A stretch of DNA of 30,000 nt, taken from NCBI GenBank assembly GCA_002005505.1, contig KV908378.1, positions 462,712-492,711 of the forward strand, in the 5' to 3' direction. The notes under the pieces are model-generated. The model did not search any database. It worked only from the letters and a program-made list of their open reading frames with translations, and was not told the origin of the DNA. Positions within the stretch are counted from its first letter, which is position 1. Every line of letters begins with the position of its first letter. The position numbers were made by a program, and so were the translations under genes. Of the stretch, positions 22,143 through 30,000 are shown one piece after another. The stretch is from Botryococcus braunii. Its lineage: Eukaryota; Chlorophyta; Trebouxiophyceae.

Positions 22143-22895
22143 TGTTGGGTTTTGTACTTCATTATGTCATGTTAATTAACATGCGTGCGTGCGTGCACGT
22201 GCGTGCGTGCGTGCGTGTGTGAAGGTACAATCACATGTAATAATTAGCTGTAAGTTAACCAAGCAGTTAACTCAAGGTAAAGACATCTTGACAATGGCTA
22301 TGAACGATCAATCTATGAGTATTAATGCATTGAGAGATATTTATTCTATGGCTGTAAATACCTTCCAGCCTTTAGTGGCTGGAAGACATGCATCTAGAGT
22401 TAATAAATGTGTTACTGTAGGATAAGGGTCCAAATTCTGTGGATAGGAACCCTGAGCATGTCCTAATGTTCGTGAAAAAGGCCAGTAGCAGTGCTGGACA
22501 GCGCGTTTCCCACGCGCTGATCTGAGTACAGATAGCCAGAGAACCCGGACCACCAGGCAGTCATTCGATCTCTTTGGCTTGTTAAGCCGACTCCTGAATG
22601 GACTCATGTGAATTGCTTTCTTTCTCTCTCACTTGTTGTGAGAAACTTCTGTGGAAGCAATTGCTATACGTGGTAAGTCGGGGCTCTGCCGGTCATGTTT
22701 TTGATCACGGCCATAAGTGCCGTTTTGATGATCAGAGACTAATATGGGTATGTGAATGTTGCAGAATTGTTCATCAGTTTGACGCTGTCGACTATGTATG
22801 TCTTGGTCAAACTGATTAAGTACATGGATGATATACTTGTGAGTATAGTCATCATTTATGACTAATATAACACCTTTGGATCTTTGCAGATCACA
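22143..22895 (+). repeat. 5' LTR of copia-2 (753 bp)
   Basis: Starts TGTTGGG and ends ATCACA. It contains a (GTGC)n alternating purine-pyrimidine tract at about 22182-22221 and two strong U3 hairpins: CTTCCAGCC/GGCTGGAAG at 22362-22385 and CAGCGCGT/ACGCGCTG at 22499-22519. It keeps the 92-bp intron-like segment 22673-22764 but lacks the 85-bp one found at 28477-28561 in the 3' LTR, and has no leader duplication. Confidence 0.95.
22673..22764 (+). other. Intron-like segment 1 in the copia-2 LTR (5' LTR copy)
   Basis: 92 bp beginning GTAAGT and ending GTTGCAG, with a branch-site-like GACTAAT about 22 nt before the 3' end. It is present here and at 28323-28414, and precisely absent at 28781/28782 in the second leader copy of the 3' LTR. 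This is the signature of a spliceosomal intron removed before reverse transcription. Confidence 0.8.
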
Positions 22896-22897
22896 AT

Positions 22898-22911
22898 GGT
22901 ACTGGGCCCAC
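22898..22911 (+). other. copia-2 primer-binding site (variant half-tRNA type)
   Basis: GGTACTGGGCCCAC begins two bases after the LTR. It matches the copia-1 site GGTTATGGGCCCAC at 12 of 14 positions, so it is probably the same initiator-Met anticodon-arm site with two changes. Alternatively TGG at 22897 pairs with a tRNA CCA end. I cannot decide which. Confidence 0.5.
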
Positions 22912-22915
22912 ATCC

Positions 22916-23146
22916 ATGGGGTCTCGACGCTTAGAGGCGCAGCGAGCGAACGCCACCCTCTTTGACGTTGAACATCTCCGCAGAGGATGCTTCTACTGTG
23001 ACGCGTGCGAAAAGTATTTTGTTGGGAAAGTCCCGTTAGTGCAAGTTGCATCGGCCATCGATCCTGTTATCTATTTGAACGATATTGTGACATTGGACTT
23101 GCCTGGAAAGAAACACAAACAAACGTACGCATTGGAAGTGAAGTAA
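22916..23146 (+). CDS. Small leader ORF of copia-2 (76 aa), doubtful
   Basis: The first ATG after the primer-binding site opens 76 codons with a Cys-rich C-F-Y-C-D-A-C-E and a central hydrophobic stretch, ending 226 bp before the gag-pol ATG. No family is recognised. As an upstream ORF it would affect initiation of gag-pol if the RNA is translated by scanning. It may be chance; copia-1 has no obvious equivalent. Confidence 0.2.
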   Translation: MGSRRLEAQRANATLFDVEHLRRGCFYCDACEKYFVGKVPLVQVASAIDPVIYLNDIVTLDLPGKKHKQTYALEVK

Positions 23147-23372
23147 AGTATCCCTATCGACCGTTTAGGGAGCCGTTGGTTGACTAAGCTTGAAAGTTCT
23201 GGGAATTGAATTTTGTACAGCACAGGTATTGGGTTGGTTCACTGCATAAAGAAGTTGAAGAGCTGTCAAACTCTGGCATTGAACGTCCCTTGAATACATC
23301 GCTGTATCGCTTGTTAATTGTAATTGAGATCCGTAAGTCTTTAGCTGCTGAATTTGATCACAGATTGCCTTC

Positions 23373-26300
23373 ATGAGTGGGTCAGCTGGTGCATCTGCTC
23401 CTGGTGGAGCAACTGGTACAGGTGTTACTGCAGCTGTTGTATCAGGCAGCACAGGAGACCCACTAAACCCAGTCTATAACACACAGAAGTTGGCCCAATC
23501 ACTTGATGTGTTAAGCATAAATGGTTTCAGATGGATGAAGGATGTAGAGAATGTTGCTAGTAGCAAGAAAATCAAGGTGTGTTTGGATGAGGAACATCCT
23601 GACACACCAGGTGATGCTTTGGCTAAGAGCCTAGTTACTGAAAAAATTCCAGATGAGTGGGTTGATGCAGCTCTGGACAAGCCTACAGCCAAGGAGGCGT
23701 ATGACTGGCTGAAAGGCAAGTTCACAGGCGGAAAGAACCAGAAGCTCATGTCAAAATGGGCCTTTCTGCTTGACTCGGGTAAAATTGAGGATGCCCAGAC
23801 TTACATGGCATTTGTGGCCATGAAGTACAAGCTGGCTAGAGGTTTGAGGGCTAACAAACACCCTGTTGATGAGGAGCGCCTTGCCATGGGTATAGTTAGC
23901 TGTCTTCCCAAGGCCTTTACCCACAGTCAGTCCCATTTGTATGATTCATGTGTGGGGAAAGATGAGGATGAGGTTGTATCTCGTATCAGTGCATGTGCCA
24001 AGTTTCTGGGCATTGATCAGGAGAAAGCTCCCTCTGCTTCTGCAAATCTTGTTCCCTCTGGTCCCCCTAGACCAAAGAATGCACCTGGGTTTGATGGCAA
24101 TAGACCCAGGGGCATGCCCCATGACGTGCCTACCAACTTTCATGGGTGCTGGTTCTGCTTAGAGGAGGGTCACATCAGGCTGAATTGTCAGAAGTACAAA
24201 GATGATTGCGCCAGAAGGGCTGCAATCCTGGCTGGCAGAGGGCGACCTCAAAATCCTGTAGGAGGAATGGCAACTACATACTCCTCTGACTCAGGTGAAT
24301 TGTCCTCACAGTGGGTGATAGATTCTGGGGCCTCCACACATGTGTGTAATGATGTACGTCTGATGCATAATGTTCACTGGTATCCAATTCCAAAGGGTTT
24401 AAATCTAGCCACTGGCGAACACGTGGCGCAGCGTAAGGCATGTGGGACTGTGTGCTTGGTGGATCAGCAGGGAAATACATGCATATTGAGAGATGTTGAA
24501 CTTGTTCCAACTGCATTGGAAAATTTAATGTCAGTGTCTGCTGGAGTTGTTGATGGTTTAAATTTTTCAACAAATCCACTAGGAGAAGTCACACATGTTT
24601 GCTGCCAGAAGTCATCGTTTCGAGTAGAAGTGACAAAAGAAAGAGGACTATACTTCTGCTCAGTGATATGTCAGTCAGTAAAGTTGCCCCATGTTGCTGG
24701 CATTGCACACAAGTGTTCAGAGTACGACTTATGGCATGCAAGACTAGGACACCCTAGCAGTAAAAACATGGAACGCTTGCAAACCGAAGATATGGTGAAA
24801 GGCATTGAGACGTCATTATCACCTTGCAATCATGGTCACTCACATTGTGAGGTTTGTGTTCTGGGGAAGCAGACTAGAGAGAGCTACCCACGCTCTCCGG
24901 CAACGGCTACAGAGCGATTAGAGATTGTCCACATGGATATTGTGGGTGAACTGCCTGTACCGGGTGCTGAAGGAGAGAGATACATGCTCACCATGCTGGA
25001 TGATTTCTCAAAGGCGGGTGTTGCAAGGGCATTGGTCCTGAAGTCTCAGGTGGGTGATGCTGTTAGAGCAATTCTCCTGTACTTAGAAAATCAGACTGGC
25101 CATACTGTAAAAGTTGTCAGGACTGATAGAGGGACTGAGTTTGTAAACTCAGATTTGCGTGAGTTCTTTCAGTCAAAGGGGATAAGACACGAGACGTCTG
25201 CCCCTTATACCCCGCAACAAAATGGCCGGGCCGAACGCTTTAACCGTTCCTTGAAAGAGAAGGTTAGAATGTTGCTGCTACAGGCTAAGGCTCCACAAAG
25301 CTTGTGGACCGAAGCGCTGCCTACTGCTGTTAGGTTACTAAACCTCAGGGCAATTAAGGGGAAGACTGCTACCCCTTATGAGCTATTATTTGGCAGGAAG
25401 CCTGCTGTTCATTACTTGAGGGTATTTGGCTGTCTGGCATACATCAAAACGCCTGACAAGGATCTGTCTGCCTTTTCTCCTAGATCAGAGGCAGGAATGT
25501 TTGTCGGGTACGAACCAGCATCTAAGGCATATAGAGTGCTGGTTGGGGATAAGATCAAGGTGTCAAAAAATGTGAAATTTTTTGAAGACAAATTGGGTAT
25601 CCACACTCTCTCTACAGATACCCAACTGCCCCCTGATTTCCCACGTGATGTAAACTGTGATCAGGTGCCAAGCTCTGCAGACGAAGAGGACTGGGATTTT
25701 GTCCCAGTTGACATTGCTGAGGCAGTGGACATGAACAGGGAAGCTGGAAGGGGAGAAGACCAAATCCTACCAGCTAACCTAGAAGTGTTGCAGAGACTCA
25801 ATGAAGTACTAAGGCAACAAGCTCCGGCGGAAGAGAGTGGGAACAGGGATACACATGGTCCAGGCGTCTCAGGGGAAGAGTCAATGGGCCCTGGGGATGA
25901 GCAGGAACAGCCAGGAGACGGTGAAAATGATCCCGGTAGTGACTCGGATCAGGACCGCTCATCACAGGAGTCTGACAGTGGGGATGAGGCGCAGGTTAGG
26001 GTAAGAGGTGGGATGAGTAGGTATGATCTTAGAGAGACACTTACTCAACCTGATAAGTATATACCTGGATCTTACTTTGTCAAAGACGATGCGATAGCAG
26101 GAGCAACAAGGGTCACATCACCTAACCAAAATGGTGCAAAGGAGAAGGAGGTCCTGTCCTCTAGGAATGTAAAAATCCCTAACGATTGGTTTGAGGCGAG
26201 GAATTCACCTCAATGGGTATACTGGAAGGAGGCTATGAATGAGGAAATGGACTCAATTGAGTCTCATGAGACATTTGAATACTGTCACAAGCCTTCCCAT

Positions 26301-27767
26301 GCCAAGGTGATCCCACTGAAGTGGGTTTATGCAATTAAAACTGATGGTTTTGGGGATGTAATCAGGTTCAAGGCGAGGCTTGTGGCACAAGGATGCAAAC
26401 AAAGACCAGGGGTGGATTATTTTGAGACTTTTGCTCCTGTCAGTACACACTCGTCCAGGCGTGTGCTTCTGAATCTGGCAAACGCTAAGGGATGGAAGGT
26501 ACATCAGGTAGATATTAAAACTGCCTTTCTTAATGGGTCCTTAGAGGAGGAAGTTTATGTAACTCAACCCCCCTGTTTCTCTAATGGTGATTCGAGTAGA
26601 GTATGTAAGCTTCTGAAATCATTGTATGGCCTGAAGCAGGCCCCACGCGCGTGGCATAAGCGCCTTGTTGAAGAGCTTAGCAAGTTTGGCTTTACTGCCT
26701 GCAAAAGCGATTCATCACTGTTTGTCAACAAGGAATCCTATGAGTCACATGTTTACTTGCTGACTTATGTTGATGACTTGTTGATTGTATGCAAGGAAGG
26801 GGAAACCATTGAGCAAGTCAAATCTAAGCTCACTTGTAGTTTCTCTATTCATGATCTTGGTGAGATTAAATCATTTCTGGGATGTGAAATCACCAAAGAT
26901 GAGACCACTGGGAGCCTCAAGATGACTAACGTATTAAAAATTGAGAGGCTGGTGGAGGAGTATGGACTTCCTGCACAAGGCAGGGATGTTGATACTCCAA
27001 TGGCGCATGGGTTTGTCACTTCACAAAATCCAGAGCCACCCTTGGGGGCTGGTGGTGAGCAGGTAGGAGCAGGCACACCATTGCCAGAGGGTCACAGGTA
27101 TCTGGAGCTCGTGGGATCACTACAATACCTAGCTACCACAACTAGGCCTGACATAGCTCAGGCTGTGGGGGTTTTGAGTCGGTTCAGGGGGCAACCTACG
27201 ACAGCGCATTGGAATGGTGCTATAAGAGTACTGAGGTACTTAAATTGCACTAAGGAAATGGGCATAACGTACACTAACTCTGGTGACAATGAGTTGGTGG
27301 GATACGTGGATGCAGATTTTGCTGGTGACTTGGATGGAAGAAAATCAACCACAGGGTTTGTTCTTCTTCTAAACGGGTCAGCAGTGTCTTGGTGCAGCAA
27401 GAAGCAATCTTCAGTGTCTACATCTACTGTGGAAGCTGAATTTGTTGCGACTGCTGCGGCAGTAAAGGAGGTAATGTGGATGGGTGGTATGCTGGAAGAG
27501 CTTGGAGTCACAGTGAAGACTGTCAAGCTATTCTGTGACAATCAAGGGGCTATACAGCACTTGAAAAATCACATAGTGTCAAAGTTCACTAAGCATATCA
27601 GCATCAGCTATCATTATGCACGTGAGAAAGTGGCTTGGGGGCAGATTGACCCTGTCTATGTTGCTACATCTGAAAATGTAGCAGATATGTTTACCAAACC
27701 ACTGGCATCTGCTGCATTTGAGAAGCATAGGGCTAAATTGGGTGTGTCAGGACCTGCTTTTAATTAA
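23373..27767 (+). CDS. copia-2 gag-pol polyprotein (1464 aa), intact
   Basis: Single frame with all copia domains. Gag capsid; CCHC zinc knuckle C259, C262, H267, C272; aspartic protease V-I-D-S-G-A-S with D317; integrase HHCC (H455, H460, C492, C495) and DD35E core D522, D585, E621; acidic Ser/Glu-rich linker about 770-890; reverse transcriptase with IKTAFLNGSLEEEVYVTQP, LYGLKQAPRAW and YVDD (Y1132-D1135); RNase H with YVDADFAGD (D1313, D1315), KKQSSVSTSTVEAEF and CDNQGA. TAA ends at 27767. It lacks the frame change seen in copia-1 and has no internal stop, so it could supply the whole copia machinery, possibly also to copia-1. The ATG at 23373 precedes a Gly/Ala/Ser-rich N-terminus like that of copia-1. 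Confidence 0.95.
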   Translation: MSGSAGASAPGGATGTGVTAAVVSGSTGDPLNPVYNTQKLAQSLDVLSINGFRWMKDVENVASSKKIKVCLDEEHPDTPGDALAKSLVTEKIPDEWVDAALDKPTAKEAYDWLKGKFTGGKNQKLMSKWAFLLDSGKIEDAQTYMAFVAMKYKLARGLRANKHPVDEERLAMGIVSCLPKAFTHSQSHLYDSCVGKDEDEVVSRISACAKFLGIDQEKAPSASANLVPSGPPRPKNAPGFDGNRPRGMPHDVPTNFHGCWFCLEEGHIRLNCQKYKDDCARRAAILAGRGRPQNPVGGMATTYSSDSGELSSQWVIDSGASTHVCNDVRLMHNVHWYPIPKGLNLATGEHVAQRKACGTVCLVDQQGNTCILRDVELVPTALENLMSVSAGVVDGLNFSTNPLGEVTHVCCQKSSFRVEVTKERGLYFCSVICQSVKLPHVAGIAHKCSEYDLWHARLGHPSSKNMERLQTEDMVKGIETSLSPCNHGHSHCEVCVLGKQTRESYPRSPATATERLEIVHMDIVGELPVPGAEGERYMLTMLDDFSKAGVARALVLKSQVGDAVRAILLYLENQTGHTVKVVRTDRGTEFVNSDLREFFQSKGIRHETSAPYTPQQNGRAERFNRSLKEKVRMLLLQAKAPQSLWTEALPTAVRLLNLRAIKGKTATPYELLFGRKPAVHYLRVFGCLAYIKTPDKDLSAFSPRSEAGMFVGYEPASKAYRVLVGDKIKVSKNVKFFEDKLGIHTLSTDTQLPPDFPRDVNCDQVPSSADEEDWDFVPVDIAEAVDMNREAGRGEDQILPANLEVLQRLNEVLRQQAPAEESGNRDTHGPGVSGEESMGPGDEQEQPGDGENDPGSDSDQDRSSQESDSGDEAQVRVRGGMSRYDLRETLTQPDKYIPGSYFVKDDAIAGATRVTSPNQNGAKEKEVLSSRNVKIPNDWFEARNSPQWVYWKEAMNEEMDSIESHETFEYCHKPSHAKVIPLKWVYAIKTDGFGDVIRFKARLVAQGCKQRPGVDYFETFAPVSTHSSRRVLLNLANAKGWKVHQVDIKTAFLNGSLEEEVYVTQPPCFSNGDSSRVCKLLKSLYGLKQAPRAWHKRLVEELSKFGFTACKSDSSLFVNKESYESHVYLLTYVDDLLIVCKEGETIEQVKSKLTCSFSIHDLGEIKSFLGCEITKDETTGSLKMTNVLKIERLVEEYGLPAQGRDVDTPMAHGFVTSQNPEPPLGAGGEQVGAGTPLPEGHRYLELVGSLQYLATTTRPDIAQAVGVLSRFRGQPTTAHWNGAIRVLRYLNCTKEMGITYTNSGDNELVGYVDADFAGDLDGRKSTTGFVLLLNGSAVSWCSKKQSSVSTSTVEAEFVATAAAVKEVMWMGGMLEELGVTVKTVKLFCDNQGAIQHLKNHIVSKFTKHISISYHYAREKVAWGQIDPVYVATSENVADMFTKPLASAAFEKHRAKLGVSGPAFN

Positions 27768-27780
27768 CTGACATGTGAAG

Positions 27781-27792
27781 CAAGGGGAAGAT
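27781..27792 (+). other. copia-2 polypurine tract
   Basis: CAAGGGGAAGAT lies directly before the 3' LTR, nearly the same as in copia-1. Confidence 0.75.
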
Positions 27793-28322
27793 TGTTGGGT
27801 TTTGTACTTCATTATGTCATGTTAATTAACATGCGTGCGTGCGTGCACGTGCGTGCGTGCGTGCGTGTGTGAAGGTACAATCACATGTAATAATTAGCTG
27901 TGAGTTAACCAAGCAGTTAACTCAAGGTAAAGACATCTTGACAATGGCTATGAACGATCAATCTATGAGTATTAATGCATTGAGAGATATTTATTCTATG
28001 GCTGTAAATACCTTCCAGCCTTTAGTGGCTGGAAGACATGCATCTAGAGTTAATAAATGTGTTACTGTAGGATAAGGGTCCAAATTCTGTGGATAGGAAC
28101 CCTGAGCATGTCCTAATGTTCGTGAAAAAGGCCAGTAGCAGTGCTGGACAGCGCGTTTCCCACGCGCTGATCTGAGTACAGATAGCCAGAGAACCCGGAC
28201 CACCAGGCAGTCATTCGATCTCTTTGGCTTGTTAAGCCGACTCCTGAATGGACTCATGTGAATTGCTTTCTTTCTCTCTCACTTGTTGTGAGAAACTTCT
28301 GTGGAAGCAATTGCTATACGTG

Positions 28323-28414
28323 GTAAGTCGGGGCTCTGCCGGTCATGTTTTTGATCACGGCCATAAGTGCCGTTTTGATGATCAGAGACTAATATGGGTA
28401 TGTGAATGTTGCAG
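28323..28414 (+). other. Intron-like segment 1 (3' LTR copy)
   Basis: Same 92-bp GTAAGT...TTGCAG segment as 22673-22764. It is absent from the downstream leader copy at junction 28781/28782. Confidence 0.8.
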
Positions 28415-28476
28415 AATTGTTCATCAGTTTGACGCTGTCGACTATGTATGTCTTGGTCAAACTGATTAAGTACATG

Positions 28477-28561
28477 GTAAGTCAGCTATGTGACGGCTGA
28501 GGGGTGCTTATAGATAAGGTTCATCATATGCAATGAACTAAAGGTGTTAGTGTGTTCACAG
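28477..28561 (+). other. Intron-like segment 2 (3' LTR only)
   Basis: 85 bp beginning GTAAGTCAGC and ending GTTCACAG, with an AACTAAA branch-like site about 20 nt before the end. It is missing at exactly this point in the 5' LTR (22826/22827) and in the second leader copy (28843/28844). Confidence 0.8.
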
Positions 28562-28624
28562 GATGATATACTTGTGAGTATAGTCATCATTTATGACTAA
28601 TATAACACCTTTGGATCTTTGCAG

Positions 28625-28669
28625 GTAAGACTATTTAGTGTGTGTGTTCGTTCGACAGTAGTTTGTAAG
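28625..28669 (+). other. Possible intron 5' fragment between leader copies
   Basis: 45 bp found only here. It begins GTAAGA directly after TTTGCAG, a joined 3'/5' splice-site form, and ends where the second leader copy starts. It may be the start of a further intron whose remainder lay beyond the RNA 3' end, since in the other copies TTTGCAG is followed directly by ATCACA. Confidence 0.5.
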
Positions 28670-28906
28670 TCATTCGATCTCTTTGGCTTGTTAAGCCGAC
28701 TCCTGAATGGACTCATGTGAATTGCTTTCTTTCTCTCTCACTTGTTGTGAGAAGCTTCTGTGGAAGCAATTGCTATACGTGAATTGTTCATCAGTTTGAC
28801 GCTGTCGACTATGTATGTCTTGGTCAAACTGATTAAGTACATGGATGATATACTTGTGAGTTTAGTCATCATTTATGACTAATATAACACCTTTGGATCT
28901 TTGCAG
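28670..28906 (+). repeat. Intron-free second leader copy in the copia-2 3' LTR
   Basis: 237 bp equal to 28211-28624 minus the 92- and 85-bp segments, with two base differences (AAACTT/AAGCTT near 28754 and GAGTATA/GAGTTTA near 28860). It reads as reverse-transcribed spliced RNA. Its first base (28670, equal to 22561 and 28211) is a candidate transcription start. Confidence 0.9.
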
Positions 28907-29261
28907 ATCACAGGTCTTTTATGAAGCGATTTTGATGAATAGTCGGGTCGCTTGGAACTCGTGCTCAAGGGTAAGGTGCAAACCTCTGGGATGAACGAGG
29001 GTTTCCTTGGTTGCAAAGGGCTTACGCCTTGTCAATACGAAGCCCCCGAATGACAGGTCCTAACGAGGTGATGGTGGTAGTGGTAGGCATATGTATGCTC
29101 CCTCGACTCTCCCCTTTGCAGGACGGAATTCCCTTCGAAGGTGCCCCCGGGATGCGCGTCACAGCCCTGAGAGCCGGTGTAAATTGGACCCAGGCTGAAC
29201 AATAAGATTACGGATGCTGCTAGACATACTTTCCGGTGAAGTGGTGTGAATGAGAGGTTGT

Positions 29262-29311
29262 GAGTACAATCGTATATGGCAGCTATATAGCTGCCATAGA
29301 CGATTGTATTC
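29262..29311. repeat. Near-perfect palindrome (44-bp core)
   Basis: 29265-29286 pairs with 29287-29308 with one mismatch and no spacer (centre AGCTAT|ATAGCT). Pairing extends three more bases on each side with one wobble. It could form a cruciform or a 22-bp RNA hairpin. No target duplications or transposase are seen. Confidence 0.85.
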
Positions 29312-29664
29312 AAATTATGTAATATACTACATAACTTGATCTTGCTGGTGCGTGACAGGATACTTTCTCAAAAGTGCACATGTGAATCGATATCGTGCAA
29401 GGGACCCACCGACCCGTAAGACCTATCGTGTCTCAGGCTGGTCGCTGAGAAGCATGAGTTCCACTAAAACCAACAAAGGTTCTGAATCTAATGAAGGCTT
29501 TCGACGAAGGGTTTCCAGATTTGACACACTGCAAAAAACGAAAAGCCCCCTTAAATATCTGTTTATGAAGGCTTTCCGTTTCATCCACAAATATTTTGAT
29601 ATTGTTTAGTCGTGGATTAGATTGGATTGAATAGGCTTTAGATTGGGGGAAAAATCAACATAGG

Positions 29665-29790
29665 TGTATATACATTTGTATATATGCGTATACGTATACG
29701 TATATGTATACGCATGAATACGTATTTGTATTTGTATATGTATGTATACGCATATGCATATGTATAATTGTGTACTTATGTATACACGTG
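29665..29790. repeat. Alternating purine-pyrimidine (TA/CG/TG) tract
   Basis: About 125 bp of TATA, CGTA, TGTA and CATA units with nested palindromes, including 9-bp arms TGCGTATAC/GTATACGCA at 29685-29714. It is a candidate for Z-DNA or cruciform formation. Confidence 0.85.
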
Positions 29791-29799
29791 GTTCTACAG

Positions 29800-30000
29800 C
29801 ACACCACAGATCAACGAAATATCTACTTTCGCTGGCTTAAGCAAGCTCTGACCTTCGCATGGTGGGTCGAAATTTTGGCCCTTGCCCGCTCAATGAAGCT
29901 GTTGCAAAATCTCGAGGAGCAGGTTCCAGTCGGGAGGACAAGTCTTGAAGAGCATGAGTTTAAGTCAGGGGTGTTTGGAAGCGAAGACTCTGTGGACTCG
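29800..30000 (+). other. Possible partial exon at the window edge
   Basis: A frame stays open from before 29800 to the window end, reading R-W-L-K-Q-A-L-T-F-A-W-W and then an acidic stretch. TTCTACAG and CACCACAG acceptor-like sites lie at about 29799 and 29809. No family is recognised and the length is not significant alone. Confidence 0.2.

Larger units (their letters stand above)
22143..28912 (+). mobile_element. copia-2: complete Ty1/copia LTR retrotransposon with unequal LTRs
   Basis: 6.77-kb element with GGTCT target duplications, TG...CA LTRs, a primer-binding site at 22898, one gag-pol frame of 1464 codons without a break, and a polypurine tract. The LTRs differ in length: 753 bp on the left, 1120 bp on the right. 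The 367-bp difference is accounted for exactly by an 85-bp GT-AG segment, a 45-bp unique segment and a 237-bp second copy of the transcribed leader lacking two GT-AG segments. Apart from these, the LTRs differ at one base (A22252/G27902), so the insertion is recent. It may be autonomous. Confidence 0.96.
27793..28912 (+). repeat. 3' LTR of copia-2 (1120 bp), with leader duplication
   Basis: Up to 28476 it equals the 5' LTR except for one base. It then holds an 85-bp GT-AG segment (28477-28561), the end of leader copy 1 (to 28624), 45 bp beginning GTAAGA (28625-28669), and a second, intron-free leader copy (28670-28906), ending ATCACA. The GGTCT target duplication follows. Confidence 0.95.
28918..29800. 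other. Unassigned sequence right of copia-2
   Basis: No gene is recognised. An 85-codon open frame at 29352-29609 has no family match that I know. A palindrome at 29262-29311 and an alternating TA/CG tract at 29665-29790 are listed separately. Confidence 0.4.

Noticed and set aside
22189..22425. Identical short frames repeated in both copia-2 LTRs (22189-22425/27839-28075, 22598-22819/28248-28469)
   Set aside because: They repeat only because the LTRs do; the second crosses an intron-like segment and neither has a domain.
22839..22889. GTGAGT...TTTGCAG 51-bp segment with GACTAAT in the copia-2 leader, read as another intron
   Set aside because: It is retained in all three leader copies and is very short, so there is no evidence that it is spliced.

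Overview
The window is nuclear DNA of a green plant lineage. The lineage call is inference: the one host gene has seven GT-AG introns, and its protein ends in S-A-W-D, as in streptophyte DDX3-type helicases. The retrotransposon load and microsatellites would suit a repeat-rich genome such as a charophyte alga, but I cannot name the species. There is no sign of bacterial gene organisation.

Layout. (1) 1-240: purine and TA microsatellites. (2) 2192-6453, minus strand: an 8-exon gene for a 600-residue DDX3/Ded1-type DEAD-box RNA helicase. All splice junctions can be placed and the reading frame closes exactly. A possible alternative last exon lies at 595-680. (3) 6454-7672: the helicase upstream region, with no other gene seen. 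(4) 7673-20616: a copia (Ty1-type) LTR retrotransposon, 'copia-1', flanked by CTAAT target duplications. It is split at 12045-17903 by a nested chromodomain gypsy (Ty3-type) element on the minus strand, flanked by AGTGG with identical 261-bp LTRs. (5) 20622-22142: a frameshifted pseudogene fragment and unassigned sequence. (6) 22143-28912: a second copia element, 'copia-2', flanked by GGTCT, with a single uninterrupted 1464-codon gag-pol frame. (7) 28918-30000: mostly non-coding, with a near-perfect 44-bp palindrome and an alternating TA/CG/TG tract.

How the parts relate. copia-1 inserted first. Gypsy then landed inside its pol frame between the integrase and reverse-transcriptase parts, and removing gypsy plus one target duplication restores an open pol frame. 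The gypsy itself carries a gag stop, an in-frame TGA in the integrase and a one-base frameshift, yet its LTRs are identical. It therefore inserted recently and was probably mobilised in trans, or broke very recently.

Main observation. The copia-2 3' LTR contains two copies of its 5' transcribed part. Copy 1 (28211-28624) carries a 92-bp and an 85-bp GT-AG segment. Copy 2 (28670-28906) lacks exactly these, at base precision (414-92-85=237 bp). The second copy therefore looks like reverse-transcribed, spliced RNA leader joined end-to-end to an unspliced RNA 3' end. The copia-1 LTR has a similar internal duplication. Its unit starts 31 bp after a TATA-like box and ends at a CAG 3'-splice-like site. 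Both copia elements have primer-binding sites resembling the anticodon arm of initiator tRNA-Met (half-tRNA priming). In copia-1 the end of U5 copies 10 nt of that tRNA and can pair with the primer-binding site.
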